From NCBI GenBank assembly GCA_964572885.1, contig CAZNFC010000028.1, positions 1-10,841 on the forward strand: a DNA stretch of 10,841 bases, written 5' to 3'. The stretch comes from UBA10107 sp964572885 (GTDB lineage: Archaea; Nanobdellota; Nanobdellia; Woesearchaeales; UBA10107). The notes under the pieces are model-generated. The model worked only from the letters and a program-made list of their open reading frames with translations, had not been told where the DNA came from and searched no databases. Both the position numbers and the translations under genes were made by a program. This document shows positions 5,077 to 10,841 of the stretch, piece by piece; position 1 is the stretch's first letter; each line of letters begins with the position of its first letter.

Positions 5077-6824
5077 CAAATCCCCCAAACCGGATTATCT
5101 TTCCTCATTATAGAAGCAATTTCTTTCAATATCTCGATCTCTTTAGATGATAAAGCTTTCTTGAATTCTTTCATCTTCTTGAAGTCATTTGGAGGAACTG
5201 AAGAATAAAGTATTTCATCTCCATTCAAAGTTCTTCCGATAACAACATTATCCATTGATAACGCAGCCTGTTTTCCTTCAGTGACTTCAGTTACAGATTT
5301 TTTCTCGACCTGAATTGCTTTTGCGGATGTAATAATTTTACCTTTATCATTCATAAGAGGAATTCCTGTTCTGAGTTTTCCTCCCAATACTTCAATTCCA
5401 ATCACAGCAGGACTTGACTGCCTAAATATATAGTTCTTCAATAACTGTATCTTGCATGGCCTAACCAATCCTTCAAGTTCTTTCTGCTCTATTCGCTTCT
5501 CCGATTCGGATTTCCATGATTCAAGGTCTTCGATCAATTTATAGATGACATTGTTTACAAGCACCTTTATTTTATCTGAATGAATATCGGAAGAAACATT
5601 AAATCCAAGAACGATTCCAAACAAAGGGTCTTTCACATATTGAGTTTCAGCATTGGCTAAATCTTTTCTTGTTATGTTCCCTATAGAAGCAGATGATACA
5701 GGGATATTCTTCTCTTTCAATAAAACTATCATTGCTTCAAGACTTCCAAGAGAATCTGCTTTTACAACAACTCCTTTTTCTTCAGTCTGCAGTGTGACTT
5801 CCTGGATTTCTTGCTGTACTTCATTTTTAGCTTCCTCTAAATTCTTAGTTGAAACCAAAGGGACTCCTGCAACAACTTCATCTATATCAGTAGCAGATAT
5901 TCTAACTCCTGATGCAGCAACGACTTCCTTTACTGATTCGAACTTAGTCCTTTTGTCTCTCAATTCTCCCATAGAACCGGGAACAAAGATAGCTTTTACT
6001 TTTGTTACAGTAGGTTTTTCAAGTCCGCCGATAACAATCGTATCATTCACTCTTAATACTCCATCATAGAGAACTACATCCATGGCCTTACCCAATCCTT
6101 TGACATCTTTTACTTCCAAAACGATGGCTTTTGCATCTTCTGAGTTTATCTCTAAATTCTTTTCCAAGTATCTTTGCGCCAATCCTATCAATGTCATAAG
6201 CAATTCAGGCAGCCCTTCACCAGTACGAGCAGAACACGGAACGATAGCGATCTGTTTAGTATAATCAGAGACCCTGTCGAATCTTTCTCCATCTAATTTA
6301 GAAACATCATAAAGGCTTCTCACTAATGAATACAATCTCTCATCAAAAAACTGCTGGACGTGCTCATTCTGTTCTGATATGTCCTGAAGCAATAATTTAT
6401 TTTTCTGCTGCCATCCATTCAATAAATCTATTTTGTTTGCAGCAATTATGAAAGGCGTCTTATAGCTTTTTAATATTTCAATGGCTTCAATAGTCTGTGG
6501 CTTGAATCCTTCATTGATGTCAACAACAACTATCGCGATATCAGCCAAGTTCCCGCCTCTTTTTCTTAGATTAGAGAACGCAGCATGTCCGGGTGTGTCA
6601 ATGAATAACAATCCAGGTATGGAGAACTTGATATTTATTTTCGTCAATAACTCTCCGCATTTCTTTTTTATTATCTCAAGAGGAACACTTGAAGCTCCTA
6701 TTGCCTGAGTGATTGCTCCTGCTTCTGAAGCAACAATAGAAGTGCCTCTAATCCAATCTAATACGGAGCTTTTTCCGTGGTCTACATGACCTACAACTGT
6801 GCATATGGGGCTTCTAATTACCAT
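5076..6824 (-). CDS. infB: Translation initiation factor aIF5B (IF2-like GTPase)
   Basis: A 582-residue protein, usual length for archaeal IF5B, which lacks the long eukaryotic N-terminal extension. The GTPase motifs are GHVDHGKS (12-19), the switch region around the AITQAIGAS stretch (37-45), DTPGH (76-80), NKID (130-133) and SAR (198-200). Beta-barrel and linker domains follow, including the VVVKADSLGSLEAM stretch and a C-terminal domain ending in an EIASIMRKDNPVWG helix. It promotes subunit joining during initiation on the ribosome. The start has a TATA box about 26 bases upstream, so the mRNA should be leaderless. The stop shares a base with the ATG of the PUA-like gene, so the two are expressed together. 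No inteins or interruptions are seen. Confidence 0.97.
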   Translation of the reverse strand: MVIRSPICTVVGHVDHGKSSVLDWIRGTSIVASEAGAITQAIGASSVPLEIIKKKCGELLTKINIKFSIPGLLFIDTPGHAAFSNLRKRGGNLADIAIVVVDINEGFKPQTIEAIEILKSYKTPFIIAANKIDLLNGWQQKNKLLLQDISEQNEHVQQFFDERLYSLVRSLYDVSKLDGERFDRVSDYTKQIAIVPCSARTGEGLPELLMTLIGLAQRYLEKNLEINSEDAKAIVLEVKDVKGLGKAMDVVLYDGVLRVNDTIVIGGLEKPTVTKVKAIFVPGSMGELRDKRTKFESVKEVVAASGVRISATDIDEVVAGVPLVSTKNLEEAKNEVQQEIQEVTLQTEEKGVVVKADSLGSLEAMIVLLKEKNIPVSSASIGNITRKDLANAETQYVKDPLFGIVLGFNVSSDIHSDKIKVLVNNVIYKLIEDLESWKSESEKRIEQKELEGLVRPCKIQLLKNYIFRQSSPAVIGIEVLGGKLRTGIPLMNDKGKIITSAKAIQVEKKSVTEVTEGKQAALSMDNVVIGRTLNGDEILYSSVPPNDFKKMKEFKKALSSKEIEILKEIASIMRKDNPVWGI

Positions 6825-6846
6825 GGAAATAACGTTAAGAAGGTTG

Positions 6847-6854
6847 TTTAAAAA
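6847..6854 (-). promoter_or_regulatory. TATA box of infB
   Basis: Minus-strand TTTTTAAA, centred 26-27 bases before the ATG at 6824. It sits immediately after the stop of the upstream membrane-protein gene. The T run could also help terminate that gene. Confidence 0.55.
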
Positions 6855-6857
6855 GCT

Positions 6858-7217
6858 TTAGTCTCTGTATTTTATATTGACTGCAATTGTAATCAAAACA
6901 AATATTCCGATAATCAGCAAAGTAAGAACACTCTGATATTTCGATAAAACCCATTGGAACAAGTACTGATATACATATATTGAAGCAGTCGCCCATACCA
7001 TGAACATGAATGCAGTCACTAATGTAGGAAGCAGAGGAATGCTTCCAAGCATCATTCCTTCAAGCTCATCTATTACTGGAGTTATTATCCTAAGATTTAT
7101 CGTTGTTTCAGTCAATACTAAAAATACTGCAGCAAACATGTGTGATATCAAAAGAATATGTCCTGAAAAAAATCCATTAAGATATGAATTCAAAAGACCG
7201 AAGTATTCTAACACCAT
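6858..7217 (-). CDS. Small membrane protein of unknown function
   Basis: A 119-residue protein with three likely membrane helices at about residues 19-36, 60-82 and 96-114. An acidic loop (ITPVIDELEGMM) lies between the first two. Charged residues within or beside the membrane parts (E37, R43) and an H20/H26 pair could be functional, but I recognise no family. It ends in a basic-acidic tail NIKYRD. The start has a TATA box about 25 bases upstream, so it should be leaderless. It is followed on the same strand by infB, which has its own promoter 33 bases away. It is divergent from trm1 with separate TATA boxes. Confidence 0.75.
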   Translation of the reverse strand: MVLEYFGLLNSYLNGFFSGHILLISHMFAAVFLVLTETTINLRIITPVIDELEGMMLGSIPLLPTLVTAFMFMVWATASIYVYQYLFQWVLSKYQSVLTLLIIGIFVLITIAVNIKYRD

Positions 7218-7237
7218 ATCTAGTTCGATAGACAGCT

Positions 7238-7245
7238 TATTTATA
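7238..7245 (-). promoter_or_regulatory. TATA box of the small membrane-protein gene
   Basis: Minus-strand TATAAATA, within CTATAAATAAG. It is centred about 25 bases before the ATG at 7217. Confidence 0.6.
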
Positions 7246-7260
7246 GCTTTTTTGGATATG

Positions 7261-7268
7261 CTTAAATA
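7261..7268 (+). promoter_or_regulatory. TATA box of trm1
   Basis: Plus-strand CTTAAATA, centred 26-27 bases before the ATG at 7291. It supports a leaderless trm1 and argues against the ATG at 7258, which lies upstream of this box and has no box at the right distance. Confidence 0.55.
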
Positions 7269-7290
7269 TCTCCATCAAAATAAGCAGAAT

Positions 7291-8346
7291 ATGAAGAAAA
7301 TACAGGAAGGCTTGGCTATCATAGAAGTTCCTGAGGAATCAAAGATTTCTAAGAAACTGGAAGTATTCTATAATCCGGTCATGAAATTGAATAGGGATTT
7401 GACTGTATTATTACTTAACTCTGTTGATAATAAACAAATGAAAGTTGCGGATATAATGGCAGGAACAGGAGTAAGATCTATAAGATTGTTGAAAGAGTTA
7501 AAAAAAGGAAAGATAGAAAGATTATTTGCAAATGACATGAATTCATCAGATAAGATAAGGAAGAATTTAAAAATAAACAAAGTCAAGGCAGAAGTTCATT
7601 CTGAAGATGCTAACTTATTCCTCGCAGGATCAGCAGGATTCGATTATATAGATATCGATCCGTTTGGGAGCCCTAATGATTTTCTTGATTCTTCAATAAA
7701 ACATATATCAAGAGGAGGCATATTAGGCATAACTGCGACAGACACTTCTGTGTTATGCGGGACATATCCAAAGACCTCAAAAAGAACATACTGGGCAGAT
7801 ACATACAGGACAGGATTCATGCATGAATCTGCTTTAAGAATATTAATCAGAAAAGTCCAATTGATAGGGATGCAATACGAAAAAGCATTGATTCCTATAT
7901 TCTCATATACCAAAGAGCATTATGTCAGAGTATTTTTCAGATGCATAAAAGGAAGAAAAGATTGCGATGAACTTGTCAAACAGCATAAGTACATTCTTTA
8001 TGATCCAAAGACATTGGGATATGAAGTATCTGATAAAAATTTCAAGGATGGCTGTGTCGCTATAGGCCCTTTATTCACAGGCAGCTTAAATTATAAAAAC
8101 TTAGTAAAAAAGATGCTTTCTCAGACAGAGGATAAAGAGGCAAAGAAGCTATTGGAAACAATATACGATGAATCGGATATTGTAGGTTGCTATGATATTC
8201 ATTCATTATGTAAAAAACTAAAAATCACAGTCCCTAATTATGAATCATTGCTTAAGAAATGCAAAGGCACAAGAGTGCATTACAACGTCAACGGCGTAAA
8301 GACAAAATTGCCTTTAGAACAATTAAAAAGAATCATTCATTTATAG
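7291..8346 (+). CDS. trm1: tRNA (guanine26-N2)-dimethyltransferase Trm1
   Basis: A 351-residue enzyme that uses S-adenosylmethionine to make N2,N2-dimethylguanosine at tRNA position 26. Visible family features are FYNPVMKLNRDL (26-37), the SAM-binding DIMAGTGVRSIR (54-65), the catalytic-type DPFGSP (123-128), and ATDTSVLCG (149-157) followed by YP. The C-terminal tRNA-binding domain carries CVAIGPLFTG and ends in the HYNVNGVKTKLP region. The frame is open much further upstream, across a divergent membrane-protein gene, so a start near 7000 is wrong. The ATG at 7291 gives the family-like N-terminus M-K-K-I-Q-E-G and has a TATA box 26 bases upstream; 7258 is the alternative. The stop overlaps the convergent small gene by 10 bases. 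Confidence 0.95.
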   Translation: MKKIQEGLAIIEVPEESKISKKLEVFYNPVMKLNRDLTVLLLNSVDNKQMKVADIMAGTGVRSIRLLKELKKGKIERLFANDMNSSDKIRKNLKINKVKAEVHSEDANLFLAGSAGFDYIDIDPFGSPNDFLDSSIKHISRGGILGITATDTSVLCGTYPKTSKRTYWADTYRTGFMHESALRILIRKVQLIGMQYEKALIPIFSYTKEHYVRVFFRCIKGRKDCDELVKQHKYILYDPKTLGYEVSDKNFKDGCVAIGPLFTGSLNYKNLVKKMLSQTEDKEAKKLLETIYDESDIVGCYDIHSLCKKLKITVPNYESLLKKCKGTRVHYNVNGVKTKLPLEQLKRIIHL

Positions 8347-8546
8347 AACAAGACATATTCTCCTTTCTTGTACTTGAATGCATTAGGATCTATACTATTT
8401 GCAGAAACAACGACAATAGTCGTTGGCTTGTCTTTTATTTCTTCAAAAAATTTAGATAAAGACCCTTCCAAATCCCCGGATCGGGGGTTTCCGTGCCCTC
8501 CTTCTTTCCAACCTTCATCTAATAATTTCCTGTATGTATATGTCAT
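8337..8546 (-). CDS. Unknown 69-residue protein downstream of the winged-helix gene
   Basis: A small alpha/beta protein that I do not recognise. A glycine-rich, polar first third (GWKEGGHGNPRSGDLEG) is followed by a helix (LSKFFEEIKDK), a hydrophobic beta strand (TTIVVVSAN) and a final strand (GEYVLFYK). There are no cysteines or membrane segments. It begins six bases after the winged-helix gene with no own promoter or Shine-Dalgarno sequence, so it is probably translated from the same mRNA. It overlaps the end of trm1 by 10 bases. A strong GC-rich palindrome lies inside its coding sequence. Confidence 0.6.
   Translation of the reverse strand: MTYTYRKLLDEGWKEGGHGNPRSGDLEGSLSKFFEEIKDKPTTIVVVSANSIDPNAFKYKKGEYVLFYK
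8470..8490. repeat. GC-rich palindrome inside the 69-residue protein gene
   Basis: Bases 8470-8478 pair with 8482-8490 over nine positions (one T-G wobble) around a GAT loop. The core is CCCC/GGGG, which stands out in this AT-rich DNA. It lies about 125 bases after the trm1 stop on the plus strand and inside the minus-strand gene. It could be a DNA-binding site, an RNA 3'-end hairpin for trm1, or a by-product of the glycine/proline/arginine codons it encodes. Confidence 0.55.
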
Positions 8547-8552
8547 TTAATA

Positions 8553-9116
8553 TTATTTCAGCCTTTCACCGATCTCATGCTGTATCACTTTCTTTCCAGA
8601 AGGCGTCAATGTGATCGTCATCCCTTTTCCTTTAGGATTCTTGATTTTTGCGATTAAATTCAATTTCTGCAGCTTATCATAAGCGATATCCTGGGTTTTA
8701 TCTTCAAGTATCAATGAATTTATCGGCAATTCATCTCCAACTTCCTTTGTAATCTTATAGACTGTAAACAAAGCTTTTTTCTCAGCATCAGTAAGATTAT
8801 ATTCAACTGTTGCAATCGGACTGTCCCTTATTATCTTTACCTGGCTTTCAGTAAGCACTTTCAACTTATCAAATAATCTGAAGAAATCCTTTCCTTTCTG
8901 ATTCAATGAAATGACCTTATCGCCTTTAACCTCATCAACATGTAATAACTCGTTTCTTTCAAGTATGGCTATAAATCGGTAAGGATCGTCATCAAGCGTC
9001 TTTTTGAGGTCAGAAGCTCTTATGGTGTAGATCTTCTTATTGACAACTTCAGCTTCATAAAGCTCCTTTAGAATCCATACACAAGGCCTATTGACCAGGA
9101 TTTCGTATAGGGTCAT
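8553..9116 (-). CDS. Double winged-helix DNA-binding protein
   Basis: A 187-residue protein with two winged-helix-like halves. The first, about residues 1-80, has a recognition-type helix (DPYRFIAILERNELL) and a wing (KGDKVISLNQKGKDFF). The second, about 105-187, has TQDIAYDKLQKLNLI and the wing GKGMTITLTPSGKKV. The N-Q-K-G-K and T-P-S-G-K-K turns are typical of such domains in archaeal regulators. No ligand-binding domain is visible and I cannot name a specific family. A TATA box lies 26 bases upstream, so the mRNA should be leaderless. It is divergent from orc1 across a region of about 190 bases and followed by the 69-residue gene. Regulation of its own region or of orc1 is possible but only inferred. 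Confidence 0.75.
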   Translation of the reverse strand: MTLYEILVNRPCVWILKELYEAEVVNKKIYTIRASDLKKTLDDDPYRFIAILERNELLHVDEVKGDKVISLNQKGKDFFRLFDKLKVLTESQVKIIRDSPIATVEYNLTDAEKKALFTVYKITKEVGDELPINSLILEDKTQDIAYDKLQKLNLIAKIKNPKGKGMTITLTPSGKKVIQHEIGERLK

Positions 9117-9138
9117 GTTTTATTCAATCACATCTTGC

Positions 9139-9145
9139 TTTTATA
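9139..9145 (-). promoter_or_regulatory. TATA box of the double winged-helix gene
   Basis: Minus-strand TATAAAA, within AGTATAAAAGC. It is centred 26 bases before the ATG at 9116. Confidence 0.65.
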
Positions 9146-9192
9146 CTTTGCTTTTTCGAGGATTGGCAGCACAGGTCTTAATGGGCTTGAAA

Positions 9193-9210
9193 AGAACCAT
9201 TAGAACCATC
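9193..9210 (+). repeat. Tandem 9-base repeat upstream of orc1
   Basis: AGAACCATT at 9193-9201 is followed directly by AGAACCATC at 9202-9210 (8 of 9 identical), in the intergenic region ahead of the initiator gene. Short repeats next to orc1/cdc6 can be initiator binding sites, but this one lacks the G-rich core of known origin recognition boxes. Confidence 0.5.
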
Positions 9211-9244
9211 GGAAGTGATGTCATAAACGGAATAAAAGGAAAGA

Positions 9245-9252
9245 TATATAAA
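9245..9252 (+). promoter_or_regulatory. TATA box of orc1/cdc6
   Basis: TATATAAA, the best TATA match in the window. It is centred about 57 bases before the ATG at 9306, so the start of transcription should fall near 9275. That leaves a leader of roughly 31 nt, unlike the other promoters here. Confidence 0.65.
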
Positions 9253-9253
9253 T

Positions 9254-9305
9254 AACCGACCCCTCTCTAATTCTAACAAGTGTTGCTTGTTATTGGGGGT
9301 TGGTT
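9254..9305. promoter_or_regulatory. Nested inverted repeats at the orc1 promoter/leader
   Basis: The outer arms 9254-9263 and 9296-9305 pair over ten positions (one G-T wobble; AACCGACCCC against GGGGTTGGTT). Inner arms 9274-9280 and 9286-9292 pair perfectly over seven (TAACAAG/CTTGTTA) around TGTTG. The left outer arm lies between the TATA box and the predicted transcription start, so the outer pair exists only in DNA and looks like an operator. The inner hairpin would be at the very 5' end of the mRNA. GGGGG at 9295-9299 also sits six bases before the ATG as a Shine-Dalgarno-like site. Oppositely oriented G-runs are reminiscent of archaeal origin recognition boxes, but the full consensus is not seen. 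Confidence 0.6.
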
Positions 9306-10481
9306 ATGTCACAAGAAATAAGCTTTGAATCGGTGCTGAAAAATCCTATATACAAAAATAGGGATTTGATATATGCTTTGCATCCGCCAAGCGGATTATT
9401 GCACAGGACCGAACAGAAGAATGAGCTGATAATGGAACTGGCTCCTATCTTGATGAATTCTGCAGTATCGGGGGTGTTTGTATATGGAAATCCCGGAACA
9501 GGAAAGACTTCTTTATTGCTTGAACTTTCAGAAAAACTGAGCAGTGAAGCGAAGAAAAACAAGATAGAGTTTGAAAAATTATATGTCAACTGTTCTGAGA
9601 ACAGATCAGAGACGACGATCTTAGTCGAATTGCTTTCGCAATTGAATCCTGACAAAGAATATCCAAGATTGGGATGGAACAGGGCAAAAGCAGTGGAAGA
9701 ATTTACAAAAGAATTAGAAAAAAGAGATTCTAATATCCTTATTCTTTTAGATGAGATTGATTATGTCCTTAGGGAATCAGGAGACGACATCCTTTACAGG
9801 TTAAGCAGGTTGAATGACACTAAAGCAAAGGTTTCAACAATAGTCATTTCAAATGATGTAAGAGTTTCTGATTACATAAAACCAAGGACTCAATCTGCAT
9901 TCGGAAGGGTGAAGATAATATTCACCCCATATAATGCAGAAGAACTTGAAGATATAGTAAGAGACAGGGCAAAATTAGCATTGAAGCCTAATGTGTGCAC
10001 AGATTCTGTGATAAGCAAGATTGCAGAGATTGAAGCTACAAGAGGAGGAGACGCAAGAAGAGCTTTGGAATTATTGGATGCATGCGCTAAAATCACTATG
10101 GCAAGAAATGAGACAAAGATAACATTAGATGTTGTTTCAGAAGCAGATGCTAATCTGGAAAATAATACAATCTTGAATACGGTTGCATCATTGACTAAGC
10201 ATCAGAAAATATTGTATTTAACTATGCTTAAGAATCAGAAAAAAGTTCAGATAGGTGGGGATGTCTACAAGGAGTACATGGAGATGTGCAAGCAGTACAA
10301 CGAAGAACCATTGACTGAAAGGATGGTAAGAACTTTCTTTTTAGGTTTCAATGATGTCGGATTGATCAAATCAGAAGTAGGATGGTTAGCTTCAGCTAAT
10401 AAAAAAATAAGAAAAATCACATTCAATTTAGAGAAAGCTTTGTTCAAAAAGGCAGAGAAGTTATTGAGAGATACAATATGA
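9306..10481 (+). CDS. cdc6: Orc1/Cdc6 replication initiator
   Basis: A 391-residue AAA+ ATPase that binds origins and helps load the MCM helicase. The motifs are Walker A GNPGTGKT (61-68), Walker B ILILLDEID (144-152), sensor 1 at ISND (181-184), IIFTPYNAEEL (204-214) and sensor 2 GGDARRAL (247-254). A C-terminal winged-helix domain begins near residue 290 (LTKHQKILYL) and includes LTERMVRTFFLGFNDVGLI. Length and order are typical of archaeal Orc1/Cdc6. The ATG at 9306 is chosen because GGGGG lies six bases upstream; a TTG at 9300 in frame overlaps that spacer and is unlikely. The promoter region has nested inverted repeats that could allow autoregulation. Confidence 0.96.
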   Translation: MSQEISFESVLKNPIYKNRDLIYALHPPSGLLHRTEQKNELIMELAPILMNSAVSGVFVYGNPGTGKTSLLLELSEKLSSEAKKNKIEFEKLYVNCSENRSETTILVELLSQLNPDKEYPRLGWNRAKAVEEFTKELEKRDSNILILLDEIDYVLRESGDDILYRLSRLNDTKAKVSTIVISNDVRVSDYIKPRTQSAFGRVKIIFTPYNAEELEDIVRDRAKLALKPNVCTDSVISKIAEIEATRGGDARRALELLDACAKITMARNETKITLDVVSEADANLENNTILNTVASLTKHQKILYLTMLKNQKKVQIGGDVYKEYMEMCKQYNEEPLTERMVRTFFLGFNDVGLIKSEVGWLASANKKIRKITFNLEKALFKKAEKLLRDTI

Positions 10482-10529
10482 AGTTAGGGAACAAAAGGAA
10501 ATAGACACAAAAACAAAAAAGAGATAAAG

Positions 10530-10841
10530 ATGAGACACAACGAAGCAGGAATGAGGGCGGGAGAGAGTCCAATTTCGAGTAGATTTGGTTACATTCCAGC
10601 ACAAATACCTGGCTCATTTTCTCCAGTTTTCCTAGACACAGTAACTCTTGAAGAGCTAGCAAACGACGCAGGTAATTTGAATGGCGTCGAGGGAATGCTA
10701 ACAAGAAATAAAGGAGCAGGAAGAATGGTTGTTTCGATTGCTGAATTTGCAATCAAGAACATAGGCGACTCAACAGGATTCCTTCTTTCAAATCTTGCAA
10801 AGTCATTGAAAGGATACAGTCATGAATTGGCAGAATTAAAA
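10530..10841 (+). CDS. Unknown protein, 5' part (runs off the window)
   Basis: From the ATG at 10530 the frame is open for 104 codons to the window edge, so the gene is incomplete. The protein begins M-R-H-N-E-A-G-M-R-A-G-E-S-P and includes a polar, proline-containing N-terminus (FGYIPAQIPGSFSPVFL), then predicted helices (LEELANDAGNLNGVEGML, MVVSIAEFAIKNIG, GFLLSNLAKSLKGYSHELAEL). There are no cysteines and no clear membrane segment, and I do not recognise it. It starts 48 bases after orc1, across an A-rich stretch (10508-10530), with no Shine-Dalgarno sequence and no convincing TATA box at leaderless spacing, so it may be co-transcribed with orc1. An opposite-strand frame here overlaps the orc1 end and is not credible. 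Confidence 0.7.
   Translation, partial: MRHNEAGMRAGESPISSRFGYIPAQIPGSFSPVFLDTVTLEELANDAGNLNGVEGMLTRNKGAGRMVVSIAEFAIKNIGDSTGFLLSNLAKSLKGYSHELAELK

Noticed and set aside
5653..6708. Plus-strand frames within infB
   Set aside because: They are antisense to conserved aIF5B domains, serine/threonine/phenylalanine-rich as expected for shadows, and have no promoters.
7000..7290. Long N-terminal extension of trm1
   Set aside because: The extension crosses a divergent membrane-protein gene and both TATA boxes; the family N-terminus starts at 7291.
7258..7290. ATG at 7258 as trm1 start
   Set aside because: It lies upstream of the TATA box that fits the 7291 start, and its extra 11 residues are not family-like. 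It remains a minor alternative.
9290..9655. Minus-strand frame opposite the start of orc1
   Set aside because: It is antisense to the Walker A region of a clear initiator gene and has no promoter.
10444..10752. 102-residue minus-strand frame near the right end
   Set aside because: It overlaps the end of orc1 and is fully antisense to the plus-strand frame at 10530. Its leucine/phenylalanine/serine-rich composition comes from the A-rich opposite strand.
1..10841. Mobile elements, CRISPR arrays, toxin-antitoxin or defence cassettes
   Set aside because: No transposase, integrase, spaced repeats or recognisable defence domains were seen. The paired small genes here are better explained by translation-linked operons.

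Overview
The window looks like a piece of an archaeal chromosome. The evidence is a set of archaeal information-processing genes: ribosomal protein eL43 (L37Ae), RNA polymerase subunit P, prefoldin beta, a UPF0147 protein, initiation factor aIF5B, an MCT-1-like PUA protein, the tRNA G26 dimethyltransferase Trm1 and an Orc1/Cdc6 initiator. The promoters are also archaeal, with TATA boxes about 26 bases ahead of start codons. The DNA is AT-rich, genes are packed end to end or overlap, and many proteins are small and unassigned. This would fit a reduced-genome, DPANN-like archaeon (for example the Woesearchaeota/Pacearchaeota area), but the lineage is an inference and is not shown by any one gene.

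Layout. (1) 11-1205, plus strand: tRNA-Pro(UGG), then a tight cluster eL43 - rpoP - prefoldin beta - UPF0147 - possible 35-residue protein, mostly with overlapping or nearly touching ends. Just after the tRNA is a degraded copy of the tRNA 3' end. (2) 1188-2452: two divergent leaderless genes, a two-pass membrane protein of unknown function (minus) and a Bat-type HTH regulator (plus). (3) 2547-4101: a stand-alone asparagine-synthetase synthase domain (minus), divergent from a 44-residue small basic protein that is translationally coupled to an MCT-1-like PUA protein (plus). A single symmetric TATA element lies at the midpoint between the two start codons. (4) 4098-7217, minus strand: unknown 146-residue protein, PUA-like protein of the NOL1/NOP2-associated type coupled to aIF5B, and a small three-helix membrane protein. 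(5) 7291-8346, plus: trm1. (6) 8337-9116, minus: a double winged-helix protein followed by an unknown 69-residue protein. (7) 9117-10841, plus: a promoter region with nested inverted repeats, orc1/cdc6, and the start of an unrecognised gene that runs off the window.

How the genes fit together. Most recognisable genes serve translation (tRNA, ribosomal protein, tRNA and rRNA modification, initiation, PUA RNA binding), transcription (RpoP, two regulators), protein folding (prefoldin) and replication initiation (Orc1). Nearly every promoter puts its TATA box 25-27 bases before the ATG, so transcripts should start at the start codon. The clear exception is orc1, whose TATA box predicts a leader of about 31 nt that carries a hairpin and a Shine-Dalgarno-like GGGGG. 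Two of the inferred starts (trm1 at 7291, the membrane protein at 1718) rest on this spacing and on family length.

I saw no mobile element, CRISPR array or complete defence system. The most unusual items are the tRNA 3'-end scar, the shared bidirectional TATA element, the orc1 operator-like structure and several small proteins of unknown function.
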